Notes: generated from the sequence alone by a model not told the origin. 64,000 bases of DNA from Agromyces flavus (GCF_900104685.1 NZ_LT629755.1:3348001-3412000); one strand, 5' to 3'; positions 38,698-47,889 are shown, counted from the first letter of the stretch. A program made the numbers and translations.

Positions 38698-39312
38698 ATG
38701 CACGACGACGACACGACCGATGCGGCCGGAACGACCGACGCGGCGACGAGCGCTCAGGACGGACGCTCGAGCAAGCCTCACGCCGTGGCGGCGTCCGTGT
38801 CCGCCGCGGTGGCGCGACCGGCTCGACTCATGCTGCGCGCGGTCCGGACCGAGTCGGCGATCTACGGCGTCGTGCTCGTGAGCGCGCTCATCGCGGTCGG
38901 ATGGGAGGACGACACCGACCTCGAGGTGCTGCTGTTCACGCTCGGCACGACAGGGGTGTTCTGGCTCGCGCACGTCTACGCGGGCACCATCGCGCGCGAG
39001 GAGGGGCCCGAGTCGGGCCGCCCGCGATGGCGCGCGATCCTCGCCGCGGCTCGTCGCTCGGCCGTCGACACGTCGCGCATGCTCCTCGCGATGGTCGTGC
39101 CGACCGCCTTCCTCGGGATGGCGGCGCTCGGCTGGCTCGACGAGTACGTCGCGTACTACATCGCCCTCTGGGCGGGCGTGCTCGTGCTCGCGGTGATCGG
39201 CTGGTGGACGGCCGCGCGCCGTGGCGGCCCGTGGGGATGGCGCATCCTGAGCGCACTGGTCACGGCGAGCCTCGGGTTGCTCGTGATCTGGCTGAGTTCG
39301 CTCGTCCACTGA
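38698..39312 (+). CDS. Membrane protein of unknown function
   Basis: A 204-residue protein with a ~50-residue polar Asp/Thr/Ala N-terminus and five to six hydrophobic segments (first IYGVVLVSALIAVGWE, last ILSALVTASLGLLVIWLSSL). FWLAHVYAGTIAREE lies between segments two and three. I do not recognise a named family. The ATG at 38698 follows GGGAGAGGG by eight bases, preferred over upstream in-frame starts. Confidence 0.72.
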   Translation: MHDDDTTDAAGTTDAATSAQDGRSSKPHAVAASVSAAVARPARLMLRAVRTESAIYGVVLVSALIAVGWEDDTDLEVLLFTLGTTGVFWLAHVYAGTIAREEGPESGRPRWRAILAAARRSAVDTSRMLLAMVVPTAFLGMAALGWLDEYVAYYIALWAGVLVLAVIGWWTAARRGGPWGWRILSALVTASLGLLVIWLSSLVH

Positions 39313-39408
39313 GCGCTCGTGCACTGAACGCTCGTCCCCCAAGCCCTCGTGGCCGGGCCTGCGCGAACCGACTCGCTCGTGCGCCGAGCACGGCGATAAC
39401 CTTGCCGG

Positions 39409-39942
39409 ATGCACGAGTCCGAGGTCCGCGCCCTCGTCGAGTCGAAGCTCGCGACGATCCCCGACTTCCCCGAACCCGGCGTCGTGTTCCGCGACCTCAC
39501 GCCCGTGTTCGCCGACGGACCGGCCTTCCACGCGCTCGCCGAGGCGTTGACGACGCCGTTCGCGGGTCGCTTCGACGTGCTCGCCGGCGTCGAGGCGCGC
39601 GGATTCCTGCTCGCAGGGGCCGCCTCGGCGCTGTGTGGCGCGGGCGTCCTGCCCGTCCGCAAGGCGGGCAAGCTCCCGCGCGCCGTGATCCGCGAGGAGT
39701 ACGCGCTCGAGTACGGCACGGCAGCGCTCGAGGTGCACGAGGGTGAGCTGCCGCCCGGGTCGCGCGTGCTCATCGTCGACGACGTGCTCGCGACGGGCGG
39801 CACCGTCGACGCCGCGGCGCGCCTCGTCGAGCGGGCCGGATGGCGCGTCGCCGGCATCTCCGTCGCGATCGAGCTCGAGGCGCTCGACGGCCGGGCGCGG
39901 CTCGGCGACCGCTACGAGATCCGCAGCCTGCTGCAGTTCTGA
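39409..39942 (+). CDS. apt: Adenine phosphoribosyltransferase
   Basis: A 177-residue salvage enzyme that makes AMP from adenine and PRPP. It shows IPDFPEPGVVFRDLTPVFAD at the N-terminus, GVEARGFLLAGAAS, PVRKAGKLPR, and the PRPP-binding motif VLIVDDVLATGGTVDAAARL. The ATG is six bases after TAACCT, so the message is probably leaderless. It is monocistronic. Confidence 0.95.
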   Translation: MHESEVRALVESKLATIPDFPEPGVVFRDLTPVFADGPAFHALAEALTTPFAGRFDVLAGVEARGFLLAGAASALCGAGVLPVRKAGKLPRAVIREEYALEYGTAALEVHEGELPPGSRVLIVDDVLATGGTVDAAARLVERAGWRVAGISVAIELEALDGRARLGDRYEIRSLLQF

Positions 39943-40011
39943 GCGTCCGCGCGGCCCTGGGCGCACGTCAACCCCGTCGCGGCGCACGCGCATCCTCCAT
40001 ACGATCGCGCG

Positions 40012-40749
40012 ATGACCGATACGAACGTGCCCGACTTCTCCGGCCTCCGCGCGCTCTTCATCAACTGCACGTTGAAGCGGAGTCCGGCGACGAGCAACAC
40101 CCAGGCGCTCATCGACGCGAGCGCGCGCCTCATGCGGCTGCGCGGCGTCGAGGTCGACACCATCCGTCTCGTCGATCACGACGTCGCGACCGGAACCTCT
40201 GCGGACATGCGCGAGGAGGGGTGGCCCGCCGATGCGTGGCCCGACGAGATCTGGCCGAGGGTGCGCGCCGCCGACATCCTCATCGTGGCGAGCCCCATCT
40301 GGCTCGGCGAGATCGGCTCGATCACCAAGAAGCTCATCGAGCGACTCGACGCGATGTCGAGCGAGACCAACGACCGGGGCCAGTTCGCCTACTACGGCAA
40401 GGTCGGCGGCGCGATCATCACGGGCAACGAGGACGGGCTGAAGCACTGCGCGGGCAAGATCCTCTTCAGCCTGCAGCACATCGGCTTCACGATCGCTCCG
40501 GCCTCGGACCCAGGGTGGATCGGTGCCGTCGGTCCGGGGCCGAGCTACCTCGACGAGGAGTCGGGCGGTCCCGAGACCGACTTCACGAACCGCAGCCTCA
40601 CCTTCGCGACGTACAACCAGCTCCATCTGGCGAGCATGCTGAAGCGCGCGGGCGGTATCCCGGCGTACGGCAACGTCGTCGACGCGTGGGAGCGCGGGGA
40701 GCGCTGGGACTACGTGCCCAACCCCGAAGGGCTCACGTCCGACGGGTAG
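40012..40749 (+). CDS. Flavodoxin-fold NAD(P)H-dependent oxidoreductase
   Basis: A 245-residue FMN-type reductase. FINCTLKRSPATSNTQALID is the phosphate-binding loop region, and IVASPIWLGEIGSITKKLIE with YYGKVGGAIITGNEDG are typical of the NADPH-dependent FMN reductase/WrbA-like superfamily. The C-terminus with LTFATYNQLHLASMLK is less common. The electron acceptor is unknown. The ATG is six bases after TACGAT. It ends nine bases before the convergent FGE-like gene. Confidence 0.88.
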   Translation: MTDTNVPDFSGLRALFINCTLKRSPATSNTQALIDASARLMRLRGVEVDTIRLVDHDVATGTSADMREEGWPADAWPDEIWPRVRAADILIVASPIWLGEIGSITKKLIERLDAMSSETNDRGQFAYYGKVGGAIITGNEDGLKHCAGKILFSLQHIGFTIAPASDPGWIGAVGPGPSYLDEESGGPETDFTNRSLTFATYNQLHLASMLKRAGGIPAYGNVVDAWERGERWDYVPNPEGLTSDG

Positions 40750-40758
40750 CCCGTCACC

Positions 40759-41646
40759 TCAGCGTGCGCACCGGAACCCGAGGTTGGTCGTGGCGGAGTC
40801 CTCGGCCTGCGCGGACCGCGCCGCCGGACGGTAACGGCGGCAGTACTCGGGCGCGCAGAGGTGCGACCCGCCCTTGGTGACGCGCATGGCCTGCGAGGCC
40901 GGGACGCCCGCCAGCAGATCGCGGCGCTCGCCGCGATCGACGGATGCCGAGCCGGGCGGCAGGTGACGGGGCGCGAACGCGTCCGCGGTCCACTCCCACA
41001 CGTTGCCGATCACGTCGACGAGCCCGTAGCCGTTCGGGGGATACGACCCGACCGGCGACGTGCCGCCCCAACCCTCGTTGCGGTAGGGGAAGTCGCCGAG
41101 CCAGGTGTTGGCCAGGACCTCGCCCCGCGGCATCCGCTCGTCGCCCCAGGCGTATTCGGCGCCGTCGAGCCCCCCGCGTGCCGCGTACTCCCACTCGGCT
41201 TCGGTGGGCAGCCTCCGACCGGCCCATTCGGCGTAGGCTGCGGCGTCGGCGAAGGAGACGTGCACGACCGGGTGGTCGAGCCGGTCGTCGATCGACGACC
41301 CGGGGCCGAATGGATGGCGCCACTGGGCGCCCGGCACCCAGCGCCACCACTGCCGCCAGTCGTTCAGGTCGACGGGCCCGGCGGTGGGCGTGAAGACCAG
41401 CGAGCCCGGCACGAGCTCGGCCGGATCGGCGCCGGCGAACTCCGCCGGGTCGAGTTCGCGCTCCGCCACGGTGACGCACCCGGTGGTCTCGACGAACTCG
41501 GCGAACTGCGCGTTGGTCACAGGGTGCCGTTCGATCGCGAACGGGTCGACGCGGCGCTCGTGCTGCGGCGCCTCCTCGGGGTAATGCCGGTCGGAACCCA
41601 TCAGGAACGTGCCGCCCGGCAGCTCGACGAGTTCGGTGAGGCCCAC
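40759..41646 (-). CDS. Formylglycine-generating-enzyme homologue (FGE-sulfatase domain)
   Basis: A 295-residue protein of the SUMF1/FGE family, which oxidises a sulfatase cysteine to formylglycine using copper and O2. Signature blocks are [77 protein letters not shown] and the C-terminal [20 protein letters not shown]. The two catalytic cysteines are present (Cys264 and Cys269, spacing as in active FGE), and the Arg/Ser residues around them fit an aerobic enzyme. No sulfatase gene is in this window, so the substrate is elsewhere. Confidence 0.92.
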   Translation of the reverse strand: MGLTELVELPGGTFLMGSDRHYPEEAPQHERRVDPFAIERHPVTNAQFAEFVETTGCVTVAERELDPAEFAGADPAELVPGSLVFTPTAGPVDLNDWRQWWRWVPGAQWRHPFGPGSSIDDRLDHPVVHVSFADAAAYAEWAGRRLPTEAEWEYAARGGLDGAEYAWGDERMPRGEVLANTWLGDFPYRNEGWGGTSPVGSYPPNGYGLVDVIGNVWEWTADAFAPRHLPPGSASVDRGERRDLLAGVPASQAMRVTKGGSHLCAPEYCRRYRPAARSAQAEDSATTNLGFRCAR

Positions 41647-41675
41647 CGGCTCAGGCTACGCCCGATCCCCTCGGG

Positions 41676-42119
41676 TCAGCCCACCCAGAGGGTGCCGTCG
41701 GACGTGCCGTCGTCGGTTCCGTCATCCTGGCCGGGGAAGCCGCGGTCGCCGAAGTCGGGTCGGCCGGGCCCGAAGCCGTCGCCGTCGTCGTCCATCCAAC
41801 CGGGGCCCGTCGGGCCGCCGGCGGGTACGCCTGCGATGCCGTTGAACAGTGCGGCGGCATTCCCCGCGACGAAGCCGCTCGCGAAGCACAGCAGCGCGAG
41901 GATGAGCGCGCCGATGGCGAGCACCCAGGCGCGGCGATACCACGAGGTCCGCTGCGGCTCGCGCGGCGTCGCGGCGGCCGGTGGCACCGCGCCTGCGCCG
42001 GTCGGCGGCGAGCCGGGGGCGGGCTGGAACATCGGCGGATGCGCGTCGTCCGCCCGCGGCGGGATCGGCTCGGTCGGGGCGGTGGGCGTGCTCGACGCCG
42101 CCGGGGTCGTGCTGGTCAT
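41676..42119 (-). CDS. Proline-rich single-pass membrane protein
   Basis: A 147-residue protein: ~60 disordered Pro/Thr/Ala residues, one membrane segment ([20 protein letters not shown]), and a Gly/Asp-rich external tail ([19 protein letters not shown]). The tail resembles calcium-loop-like DxDxDG sequence but is too short to call a domain. The function is unknown. It is divergent from fur. Confidence 0.65.
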   Translation of the reverse strand: MTSTTPAASSTPTAPTEPIPPRADDAHPPMFQPAPGSPPTGAGAVPPAAATPREPQRTSWYRRAWVLAIGALILALLCFASGFVAGNAAALFNGIAGVPAGGPTGPGWMDDDGDGFGPGRPDFGDRGFPGQDDGTDDGTSDGTLWVG

Positions 42120-42233
42120 CTCGGTCCTCCGGGCATTCGAGCGAGACGGATGTCCCGCACCCGCAGCCTCGGACGCCCGGCTATGCGCGGGCTTTGGCTG
42201 GGCCCGGTATCAACCCGGAGTCGCGGCATCCTC

Positions 42234-42268
42234 AGTTGTTTTGAACCACTCAAAACAACTGGTACGTT
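42234..42268 (+). promoter_or_regulatory. Fur-family operator and promoter of fur-katA
   Basis: AGTTGTTTTGA (42234-42244) and TCAAAACAACT (42250-42260) form a perfect 11-bp inverted repeat around ACCAC. TACGTT (42263-42268) is the -10, six bases before the ATG at 42275. The repeat covers the -35 zone. AT-rich dyads of this kind precede FurA/CatR genes in actinobacteria. Confidence 0.88.
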
Positions 42269-42274
42269 CGAGGC

Positions 42275-42715
42275 ATGACGAGCGACGCCCCCCTCGAGTC
42301 GGCCGACGCGCACCTGCGCGCCGCCGGGCTCAAGGTGACGGCGCCCAGGCTCGCCGTGCTCGACGCGGTCACCGGCAACGGGCACCTCGACGCCGATGCC
42401 GTGCACGAACGCGTCGTCGCGTCACTGCCCGGCGTCTCGCTGCAGTCCATCTACAACGTGCTCGGCGCGCTCAGCGCGACAGGCCTCCTTCGCCGCATCG
42501 AGCCGGCCGGCTCGCCCGCGCTGTACGAGAGCCGCATCGGCGACAACCACCATCACGTCGTGTGCACGCGCTGCCACGTCGTCGCCGACATCGACTGCGT
42601 GATCGGCGAGCCGCCGTGCGTCGTGCCATCCGACACGGGCGGCTTCGCCATCCACACCGCAGAGGTCACCTTCTGGGGTCTCTGCGCCGACTGCCAGCGG
42701 CAGGTCTCCGGCTAG
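42275..42715 (+). CDS. furA: Fur-family peroxide/iron regulator (FurA/CatR type)
   Basis: A 146-residue metal-dependent repressor. The winged helix contains [14 protein letters not shown] and [20 protein letters not shown]. The dimerisation half has the metal site [19 protein letters not shown], and [15 protein letters not shown], giving CxxC pairs for a structural zinc. It sits directly before a catalase, as FurA-KatG and CatR-CatA do in mycobacteria and Streptomyces, so it most likely senses peroxide and represses itself and the catalase. The mRNA is predicted to be leaderless. Confidence 0.93.
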   Translation: MTSDAPLESADAHLRAAGLKVTAPRLAVLDAVTGNGHLDADAVHERVVASLPGVSLQSIYNVLGALSATGLLRRIEPAGSPALYESRIGDNHHHVVCTRCHVVADIDCVIGEPPCVVPSDTGGFAIHTAEVTFWGLCADCQRQVSG

Positions 42716-42837
42716 GAGGCATCCGCTCGCCCCGGCGCCCCGCGCGCCGACCGCCCGACCGAGGCGGTGCTCGTCGTGCCCGCACGTCGCGCGCCGCCGC
42801 GGTCGCGGCATCCACCCACCGAGAAGAGAAGGACGAC

Positions 42838-44358
42838 ATGTCGAACCCCACGACCCCGCCCGTCACCACGACGCAGACCGGAACGCCGGTGTCGAGCGAC
42901 GCGCACTCGCTCACGATCGGCGCCGACGGCGCCACGGTGCTGCACGACCGGTACCTCGTCGAGAAGCTCGCGCAGTTCAACCGCGAGCGCATTCCCGAGC
43001 GCATCGTGCACGCGAAGGGCGGCGGCGCCTTCGGCCGCTTCGAGGTCACGGCGGATGTCTCGGCGTACACGCGCGCGGCCGTGTTCCAGCCGGGTGCCGA
43101 GTCCGAGACGCTCCTGCGCTTCTCGTCGGTCGCCGGTGAGCAGGGCTCGCCCGACACGTGGCGGGACGTCCGCGGCTTCTCGCTGAAGTTCTACACGACC
43201 GAGGGCAACTACGACATCGTCGGGAACAACACCCCGGTGTTCTTCATCCGCGACGGCATCAAGTTCCCCGACTTCATCCACTCGCAGAAGCGCCTGCCGG
43301 GCTCGGGCCTGCGCGACGCCGACATGCAGTGGGACTTCTGGACGCTCTCGCCGGAGTCGGCCCATCAGGTCACCTACCTCATGGGCGACCGGGGCCTGCC
43401 GAAGTCGTGGCGTGAGATGCAGGGCTATGGCTCGCACACCTACCAGTGGATCAACGCGGCCGGCGAGCAGTTCTGGGTCAAGTACCACTTCCGCTCGCAG
43501 CAGGGCGACCTGCACCTGGATGCCGCGACCGCCGAGGCCATTGCCGGCGCCGACGCCGACTTCTACCGCCGCGACCTGTACGAGGCGATCGAGCGCGGCG
43601 AGTTCCCGAAGTGGGACCTCTTCGTGCAGGTCATGCCCTACGAGGACGCGAAGACCTACCGCTTCAACCCGTTCGACCTCACCAAGGTGTGGCCGCACGC
43701 CGACTACCCGCTGATCCCGGTCGGCACGCTCACGCTCGACCGCAACCCGCAGAACTTCTTCGCCGAGATCGAGCAGGCGGCCTTCTCACCGGCCAACACC
43801 GTCCCGGGGATCGCGATCAGCCCCGACAAGATGCTCATGGCGCGCGTCTTCAGCTACCCCGACGCGCACCGCTACCGCGTCGGCACGAACTACAACCAGC
43901 TGCCGGTGAACGCGCCCCACGCGGCATCCGTGCACAACTACTCTCAGGACGGCGCGTCGCGCTACCACTTCGGTGCGCCGACGGCGCCGGTGTATGCGCC
44001 GAACTCGTTCGGCGGCCCGGTGGCGTCGCCGGATGTCGCGGGCGAGGGTGGCTGGGAGGCCGACGGCGAGCTCGTCCGCACGGCGTACACGCTCCGCGCG
44101 GACGACTCCGACTTCGGCCAGGCGGGAACGCTCTATCGCGACGTGTACTCGGTCGAGGCGAAGGTGCGTTTCCTCGAGACCCTCTCGGGGCAGGCGCACG
44201 CGATCTCGATCGACGAGATCCGCGAGCGGTTCTTCCAGTACTGGACGAACGTGGACGCCGAGCTGGGCGCTGCGCTGCGTGCGGCGTACGCGGCGGGCCT
44301 GAACGCCGACGCACCGCAGCAACCGGAGGCCGACGAGGAGGACGCCGCGGCGGCCTAG
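42838..44358 (+). CDS. katA: Monofunctional haem catalase
   Basis: A 506-residue clade-3-type catalase that splits hydrogen peroxide. [17 protein letters not shown] holds the distal catalytic His, [20 protein letters not shown] and [20 protein letters not shown], split as [10 protein letters not shown] and [10 protein letters not shown], are family blocks, and [20 protein letters not shown] contains the proximal haem Tyr. The ATG has a GAGAAGGA ribosome site. It is 122 bases downstream of fur with no terminator between, so the two are probably one operon under the Fur box. Confidence 0.96.
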   Translation: MSNPTTPPVTTTQTGTPVSSDAHSLTIGADGATVLHDRYLVEKLAQFNRERIPERIVHAKGGGAFGRFEVTADVSAYTRAAVFQPGAESETLLRFSSVAGEQGSPDTWRDVRGFSLKFYTTEGNYDIVGNNTPVFFIRDGIKFPDFIHSQKRLPGSGLRDADMQWDFWTLSPESAHQVTYLMGDRGLPKSWREMQGYGSHTYQWINAAGEQFWVKYHFRSQQGDLHLDAATAEAIAGADADFYRRDLYEAIERGEFPKWDLFVQVMPYEDAKTYRFNPFDLTKVWPHADYPLIPVGTLTLDRNPQNFFAEIEQAAFSPANTVPGIAISPDKMLMARVFSYPDAHRYRVGTNYNQLPVNAPHAASVHNYSQDGASRYHFGAPTAPVYAPNSFGGPVASPDVAGEGGWEADGELVRTAYTLRADDSDFGQAGTLYRDVYSVEAKVRFLETLSGQAHAISIDEIRERFFQYWTNVDAELGAALRAAYAAGLNADAPQQPEADEEDAAAA

Positions 44359-44393
44359 CGGTCGAGTCACCGGGCGGCTCGGCGGGCGAGCGG

Positions 44394-44429
44394 GCGGGGT
44401 GGAGTGGTCGTTCGATCGCTCCACCCCGC
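44394..44429 (+). terminator. Terminator after katA
   Basis: GCGGGGTGGAG (44394-44404) and CTCCACCCCGC (44419-44429) are perfect complements around a 14-base loop, starting 35 bases after the katA stop. Confidence 0.8.
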
Positions 44430-44554
44430 TCGCGTGCGGTTCGGCGAGTGGAGAACGCGCTCCCGGGCCTCCCGCCGAGTCGGGCAGCCGTGCCGTACTC
44501 TCGACACAGCCGAGCGGGCGTTGCCTCCTCGTCGTCCGTCGCAGGAGGTCTCAC

Positions 44555-46192
44555 ATGGGTGTGCAGAACGTCGCGGGAGCGCTGCGGGACTACCGCATCC
44601 ACCGGTACGTGAACGCGTTCTGCCCAAGGTGCCACGAGGACGACCCCGATCGCGACCTCGACACCGTCCAGCGCCTCTCCGGCTGGCTGGCGGCCTACGA
44701 CGACGACTCGGTGTGGCTCGAGCGCGGATGCCCCGAGCACGGGGTCGTGCGCACGCTCTACGACGAGTCCGCCGAAGTGCTCTCGTACCTCGAGCAGTGG
44801 ACCGCGCCGACCAAGTGGCACGCCCCCGACGCCGGCCGAAACTTCAAGCCGGTGCCGAGCGCATACCTCGACGGGCTCCCGGCGATGCAGACGCAGCACA
44901 CCTGCATCCTGCTCGAGGACCTCACCGACCACTGCAACCTGCGCTGCCCGACGTGCTTCGCGGAGTCCGGGCCGGCGGCCACGGCGACCGCCCCGCTCGC
45001 GGAGGTGCTCGCCTCCGTCGACGACCGGCTGGCGAAGGAGAACGGGCGACTCGACGTGCTCATGCTCTCCGGCGGCGAACCGACGCTCTACCCGTGGCTG
45101 GAGCAGCTCGTGGAGCAGTTGGTCGCGCGCCCCATCGTCCGCATCCTGATCAACTCGAACGGCCTGCGCATCGCGAACGACGACGCCTTCGTCGAGTTCC
45201 TGAAGCTGCACCGCGAACGCGTCGAGGTGTACCTGCAGTACGACGGCGAGAGTCCCGAGGCGTCGCGGTTCCATCGTGGGGCCGACATCCGTCGGTTCAA
45301 GGAACGCGCGATCGAGCGGCTGAGCGCGGCCGGCGTCTTCATGACCCTCACGATGACCGCGGCGAAGGGCGTGAACGACGGCGAGATCGGCGCAGTCATC
45401 CGCCGGGCGATGACGACGCCGTACGTGGGCGGCGTGACCATCCAGCCCGTGTTCGGTTCGGGCCGCAACTCCGGTATCGACCCCGAGGATCGCCTCACCC
45501 ACGGCGGCGTGCTCAAGCGCCTGGAGCCGCAGACGAACGGCGAGATCACCTGGCGGGACCTCACGGCGCTGCCGTGCTCGCACCCGCACTGCTGCTCGGT
45601 CGGCTACTTCCTGCTCGACGATGCGAAGGAGTGGAAGTCGCTGACGAGCATCATGGGGCACGACCGGCTCAAGGGCTTCCTCGACCTCAATCCCGACCTC
45701 ATCGCCAACCGCATCGCCGACAGTGAGGTGAACACGCGGATGAAGGAGGCGGTGAAGCACTCGTTGCTCGACCTGTTCAGCGAGCAGTCGAGCCTCTCGC
45801 ACCCCTCGATGTCCGACATCTGGCGCGACATCTGCACCAACTGCGACCTCGGCATCGGCACGCTCACGAAGCTGGCGACGTCCGCGCTGCCCGGCCAGCA
45901 CACGCGGTTGCGCAAGTTCCTCGGCGAGCGCGTCCTCCGCATCACGGTCAAGCCCTTCATGGACATGAACACGATGATCGAGGAGCGACTCACCCAATGC
46001 TGCGTCCACGTCGCCACGGTCAACGACGACACCGGAGCGCACCAGTGCGCGCCGTTCTGCGCCCTGCAGGCCTGGGCGCCGCTCTCGCGGCAGCGCCTCT
46101 CCACGGCCACGGCCCGCAATGCGCTCGATCGTGCCGGCGATCGGTCCCGCGTGCCCCTCGGGGAGGTCATCCCGGTCGGCGAGCCGGCGTGA
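44555..46192 (+). CDS. Radical-SAM protein of the MJ0619/tetraether-synthase (Tes) type
   Basis: A 545-residue radical-SAM protein. An N-terminal metal-binding region has CPRC (Cys23, Cys26) and GCPEHGVVRTLYDES (Cys59). The 4Fe-4S/SAM motif is CNLRCPTC (Cys127, Cys131, Cys134), followed by MLSGGEPTLYPWLEQL (172-176 SGGEP), YLQYDGESPEASRF and TMTAAKGVNDGEIGAVI. Further blocks GGVTIQPVFGSGRNSG, ALPCSHPHCCSVGYF and the Cys-rich C-terminus (TNCDLGIG, QCCVH, HQCAPFC) match the archaeal MJ0619 family, whose member Tes joins lipid tails into tetraethers. Extra cysteines suggest additional clusters. AGGAGG lies six bases before the ATG. It heads a four-gene operon with membrane proteins. The bacterial substrate is unknown. 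Confidence 0.85.
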   Translation: MGVQNVAGALRDYRIHRYVNAFCPRCHEDDPDRDLDTVQRLSGWLAAYDDDSVWLERGCPEHGVVRTLYDESAEVLSYLEQWTAPTKWHAPDAGRNFKPVPSAYLDGLPAMQTQHTCILLEDLTDHCNLRCPTCFAESGPAATATAPLAEVLASVDDRLAKENGRLDVLMLSGGEPTLYPWLEQLVEQLVARPIVRILINSNGLRIANDDAFVEFLKLHRERVEVYLQYDGESPEASRFHRGADIRRFKERAIERLSAAGVFMTLTMTAAKGVNDGEIGAVIRRAMTTPYVGGVTIQPVFGSGRNSGIDPEDRLTHGGVLKRLEPQTNGEITWRDLTALPCSHPHCCSVGYFLLDDAKEWKSLTSIMGHDRLKGFLDLNPDLIANRIADSEVNTRMKEAVKHSLLDLFSEQSSLSHPSMSDIWRDICTNCDLGIGTLTKLATSALPGQHTRLRKFLGERVLRITVKPFMDMNTMIEERLTQCCVHVATVNDDTGAHQCAPFCALQAWAPLSRQRLSTATARNALDRAGDRSRVPLGEVIPVGEPA

Positions 46193-46202
46193 GGCGATCG
46201 AG

Positions 46203-46517
46203 ATGACGACCGACTCGGGGCTGCGCCGGTACGACGAGCACGTGGGACTGCCGTTCGACCCGCTGCGCCTCTGCGTGTTCGCGACGATCGCGCTGCTCAC
46301 GTGCGTGTTCGGGCCCTTGTCGCTGCTCGTGTTCGCCGTCATCGCGATCCGCGGGTACGCCCGTGCCCGTCGTGCCGGGCTGTTGCAGTCGCGCTGCAAG
46401 CTCGGCGACACCCGCAACGTGCTCGCGTACCTCATCGCGCTCGCGGTGCTCGCCGTCGCGGCCGTGCCGCTCTGGCTCGGCATGTGGATGTCGCTCATCA
46501 CCCATGGAATCGGCTGA
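46203..46517 (+). CDS. Small membrane protein between the radical-SAM and Lgt-like genes
   Basis: A 104-residue protein with two or three hydrophobic segments (LCVFATIALLTCVFGPLSLL, then VLAYLIALAVLAVAAVPLWL) and a basic loop RGYARARRAGLLQSRCKLGD. I do not recognise a family. It begins ten bases after the radical-SAM stop and ends three bases before the Lgt-like start, so it belongs to the same operon and may help position substrate or partner enzymes in the membrane. Confidence 0.72.
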   Translation: MTTDSGLRRYDEHVGLPFDPLRLCVFATIALLTCVFGPLSLLVFAVIAIRGYARARRAGLLQSRCKLGDTRNVLAYLIALAVLAVAAVPLWLGMWMSLITHGIG

Positions 46518-46520
46518 CGC

Positions 46521-47378
46521 GTGTATCCGACGCTCGACTCGTTCTGGAGCGCACTCCCCGCGATCGACACGCATGGGGTCTTCGTCGCCCTCGGGCTGGC
46601 GGCCGGCGGACTCGTGTTCCTCGTCGAGCAGCGGCGCCGTGGGGTCGCCGACCCGCGGATCCCGGCCCTCCTCGCGGGGACCCTGCTCGGCGCCGCCGTG
46701 TTCTCGCGCCTGGGCACGTGGGCCCAGCACCTCGACCCTCGCGAGAATCTCACGCTCATCGAGCAGCTCGCGCGCGGCAACGCATCGATCCTGAGTGCGC
46801 TGGTGGGGGCGTGGCTTGGTCTGCATGTCGCCAAGCGCCTCACCGGGTATCGGGAGCGCACCGGCGACCTCTTCGCGCCGGCCGTCGCCGTCGCCCTCGC
46901 CATCGGCCGAGTCGGGTGCTTCCTCACCGAGCGTCCGGGCACGCCGACCGGTGCCGACTGGGGCCTGATCGTGGCGCCGGAGGCGGCCGCCAGGCTCGGC
47001 GTGCCCGCGGCGGTGCCGTTGCACCCGAGCTTCCTGTACGAGATCGCCTTCCACGCGGCTGCGTTCTGCGTGCTGTGGCTGTGGTTGCGTCGGACGCGGA
47101 TCGCGCCGGGGGAGCTCCTGACGCTCTACATCGGCGCGTACGCGGTCTTCCGGTTCTGGGTCGAGTTCGTGCGTGGCAACGACGTGGCGTGGATCGGCCT
47201 GACCAGGCCGCAACTGTTCCTCCTCGTGACCATCCCGTTGTTCGTCGCGCGCATCGTGTGGTTGATCGCGCGCGGGCGATTCCTCGAGCGGACGGCGCCC
47301 GACCAGGCGAACCACGTGCTCCACCAGCAGCAGGACATCGACGAGGGAAGGACGGTGGGCGGTGCCGGGAACGGATGA
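46521..47378 (+). CDS. Non-canonical Lgt-like (prolipoprotein diacylglyceryl transferase family) protein
   Basis: A 285-residue membrane protein with about seven helices. The Lgt-type blocks are ALAIGRVGCFLTERPGTPTG, LHPSFLYEIAFHAAAF and FRFWVEFVRGND. In true Lgt the first block reads GRxxNFxNxE; here Asn is replaced by Cys (GRVGCFLTE), while the Arg, the HPSxxYE motif and the RxxxE-x-R end are kept. This points to an Lgt paralogue with altered specificity. It may move a diacylglyceryl group or bind the lipid on which the neighbouring radical-SAM enzyme acts. GTG start; the C-terminus overlaps the next gene. Confidence 0.82.
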   Translation: MYPTLDSFWSALPAIDTHGVFVALGLAAGGLVFLVEQRRRGVADPRIPALLAGTLLGAAVFSRLGTWAQHLDPRENLTLIEQLARGNASILSALVGAWLGLHVAKRLTGYRERTGDLFAPAVAVALAIGRVGCFLTERPGTPTGADWGLIVAPEAAARLGVPAAVPLHPSFLYEIAFHAAAFCVLWLWLRRTRIAPGELLTLYIGAYAVFRFWVEFVRGNDVAWIGLTRPQLFLLVTIPLFVARIVWLIARGRFLERTAPDQANHVLHQQQDIDEGRTVGGAGNG

Positions 47379-47841
47379 CCACGACGAGCAGTTGGGGCCG
47401 GGCGACGAGGAATCGCGCGACCCCTCGGTACAGCCCGACGCTGAGCAGCGCAATGCCGAGGAGGGCTGGGTCCCGCCCGCTCCGCAACCGGGGTCGGTGC
47501 CGGGCGGCGGAGCGACGCCGGCGGCACCGTTCCAGCCGGGTGCGAGGCCGGCGCCGGGAGCGCCCGCCCCGGGTCTGAGCACCGGTGCAGGCATCGGCAT
47601 CGGCTCGGGCATCGGATGCGGCGCGGTCGCCATCGCATTCGTGCTCGGGGTGCTCCTGGCGGCGGGGCAGGCCACTGGATCCGGCCTGACGCTCGCGATC
47701 GTCTGCGCGGTCCCCCTGCTCGTGGGCATCGGCCTGCTCTTCAGCCGCAGGACGCGCAGCGTCGGCATCGGCGTGCTCATCGTGGCATCCGCCGCGTGGA
47801 TCGTGCTCATCGGACCGTGCGTGGGCGTGCTCGGGTTTTGA
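47362..47841 (+). CDS. Membrane protein with a proline-rich N-terminus, last gene of the radical-SAM operon
   Basis: A 159-residue protein: ~75 disordered Pro/Gly/Ala residues with PPAPQPGSVPGGGATPAAPF, then three membrane segments (IGIGSGIGCGAVAIAFVLGV, LTLAIVCAVPLLVGIGLLFS, IGVLIVASAAWIVLIGPCVG). No family is recognised. Its GTG lies 17 bases inside the end of the Lgt-like gene, which implies co-translation. Confidence 0.68.
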   Translation: MPGTDDHDEQLGPGDEESRDPSVQPDAEQRNAEEGWVPPAPQPGSVPGGGATPAAPFQPGARPAPGAPAPGLSTGAGIGIGSGIGCGAVAIAFVLGVLLAAGQATGSGLTLAIVCAVPLLVGIGLLFSRRTRSVGIGVLIVASAAWIVLIGPCVGVLGF

Positions 47842-47864
47842 CGCCGGAACGAGCGTCCGCCGAG

Positions 47865-47886
47865 CGCGACCGAAGGCAGGGTCGCG
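47865..47886. terminator. Short hairpin between convergent operons
   Basis: CGCGACC (47865-47871) and GGTCGCG (47880-47886) pair over 7 bp around an 8-base loop, between the radical-SAM operon and purQ, whose stop is three bases away. Confidence 0.5.
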
Positions 47887-47889
47887 TGA

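Noticed and set aside
38104..40626. 840-codon minus-strand open frame
   Set aside because: Only its end (38104-38565, DUF3817) looks like protein. The rest lies antisense to apt, the reductase and the membrane gene and is Arg/Asp-rich shadow sequence.
46119..46202. Upstream extension of the small membrane gene at 46203
   Set aside because: It would run into the radical-SAM gene and adds only Arg/Ser-rich shadow residues; the ATG at 46203 is ten bases after that gene's stop.
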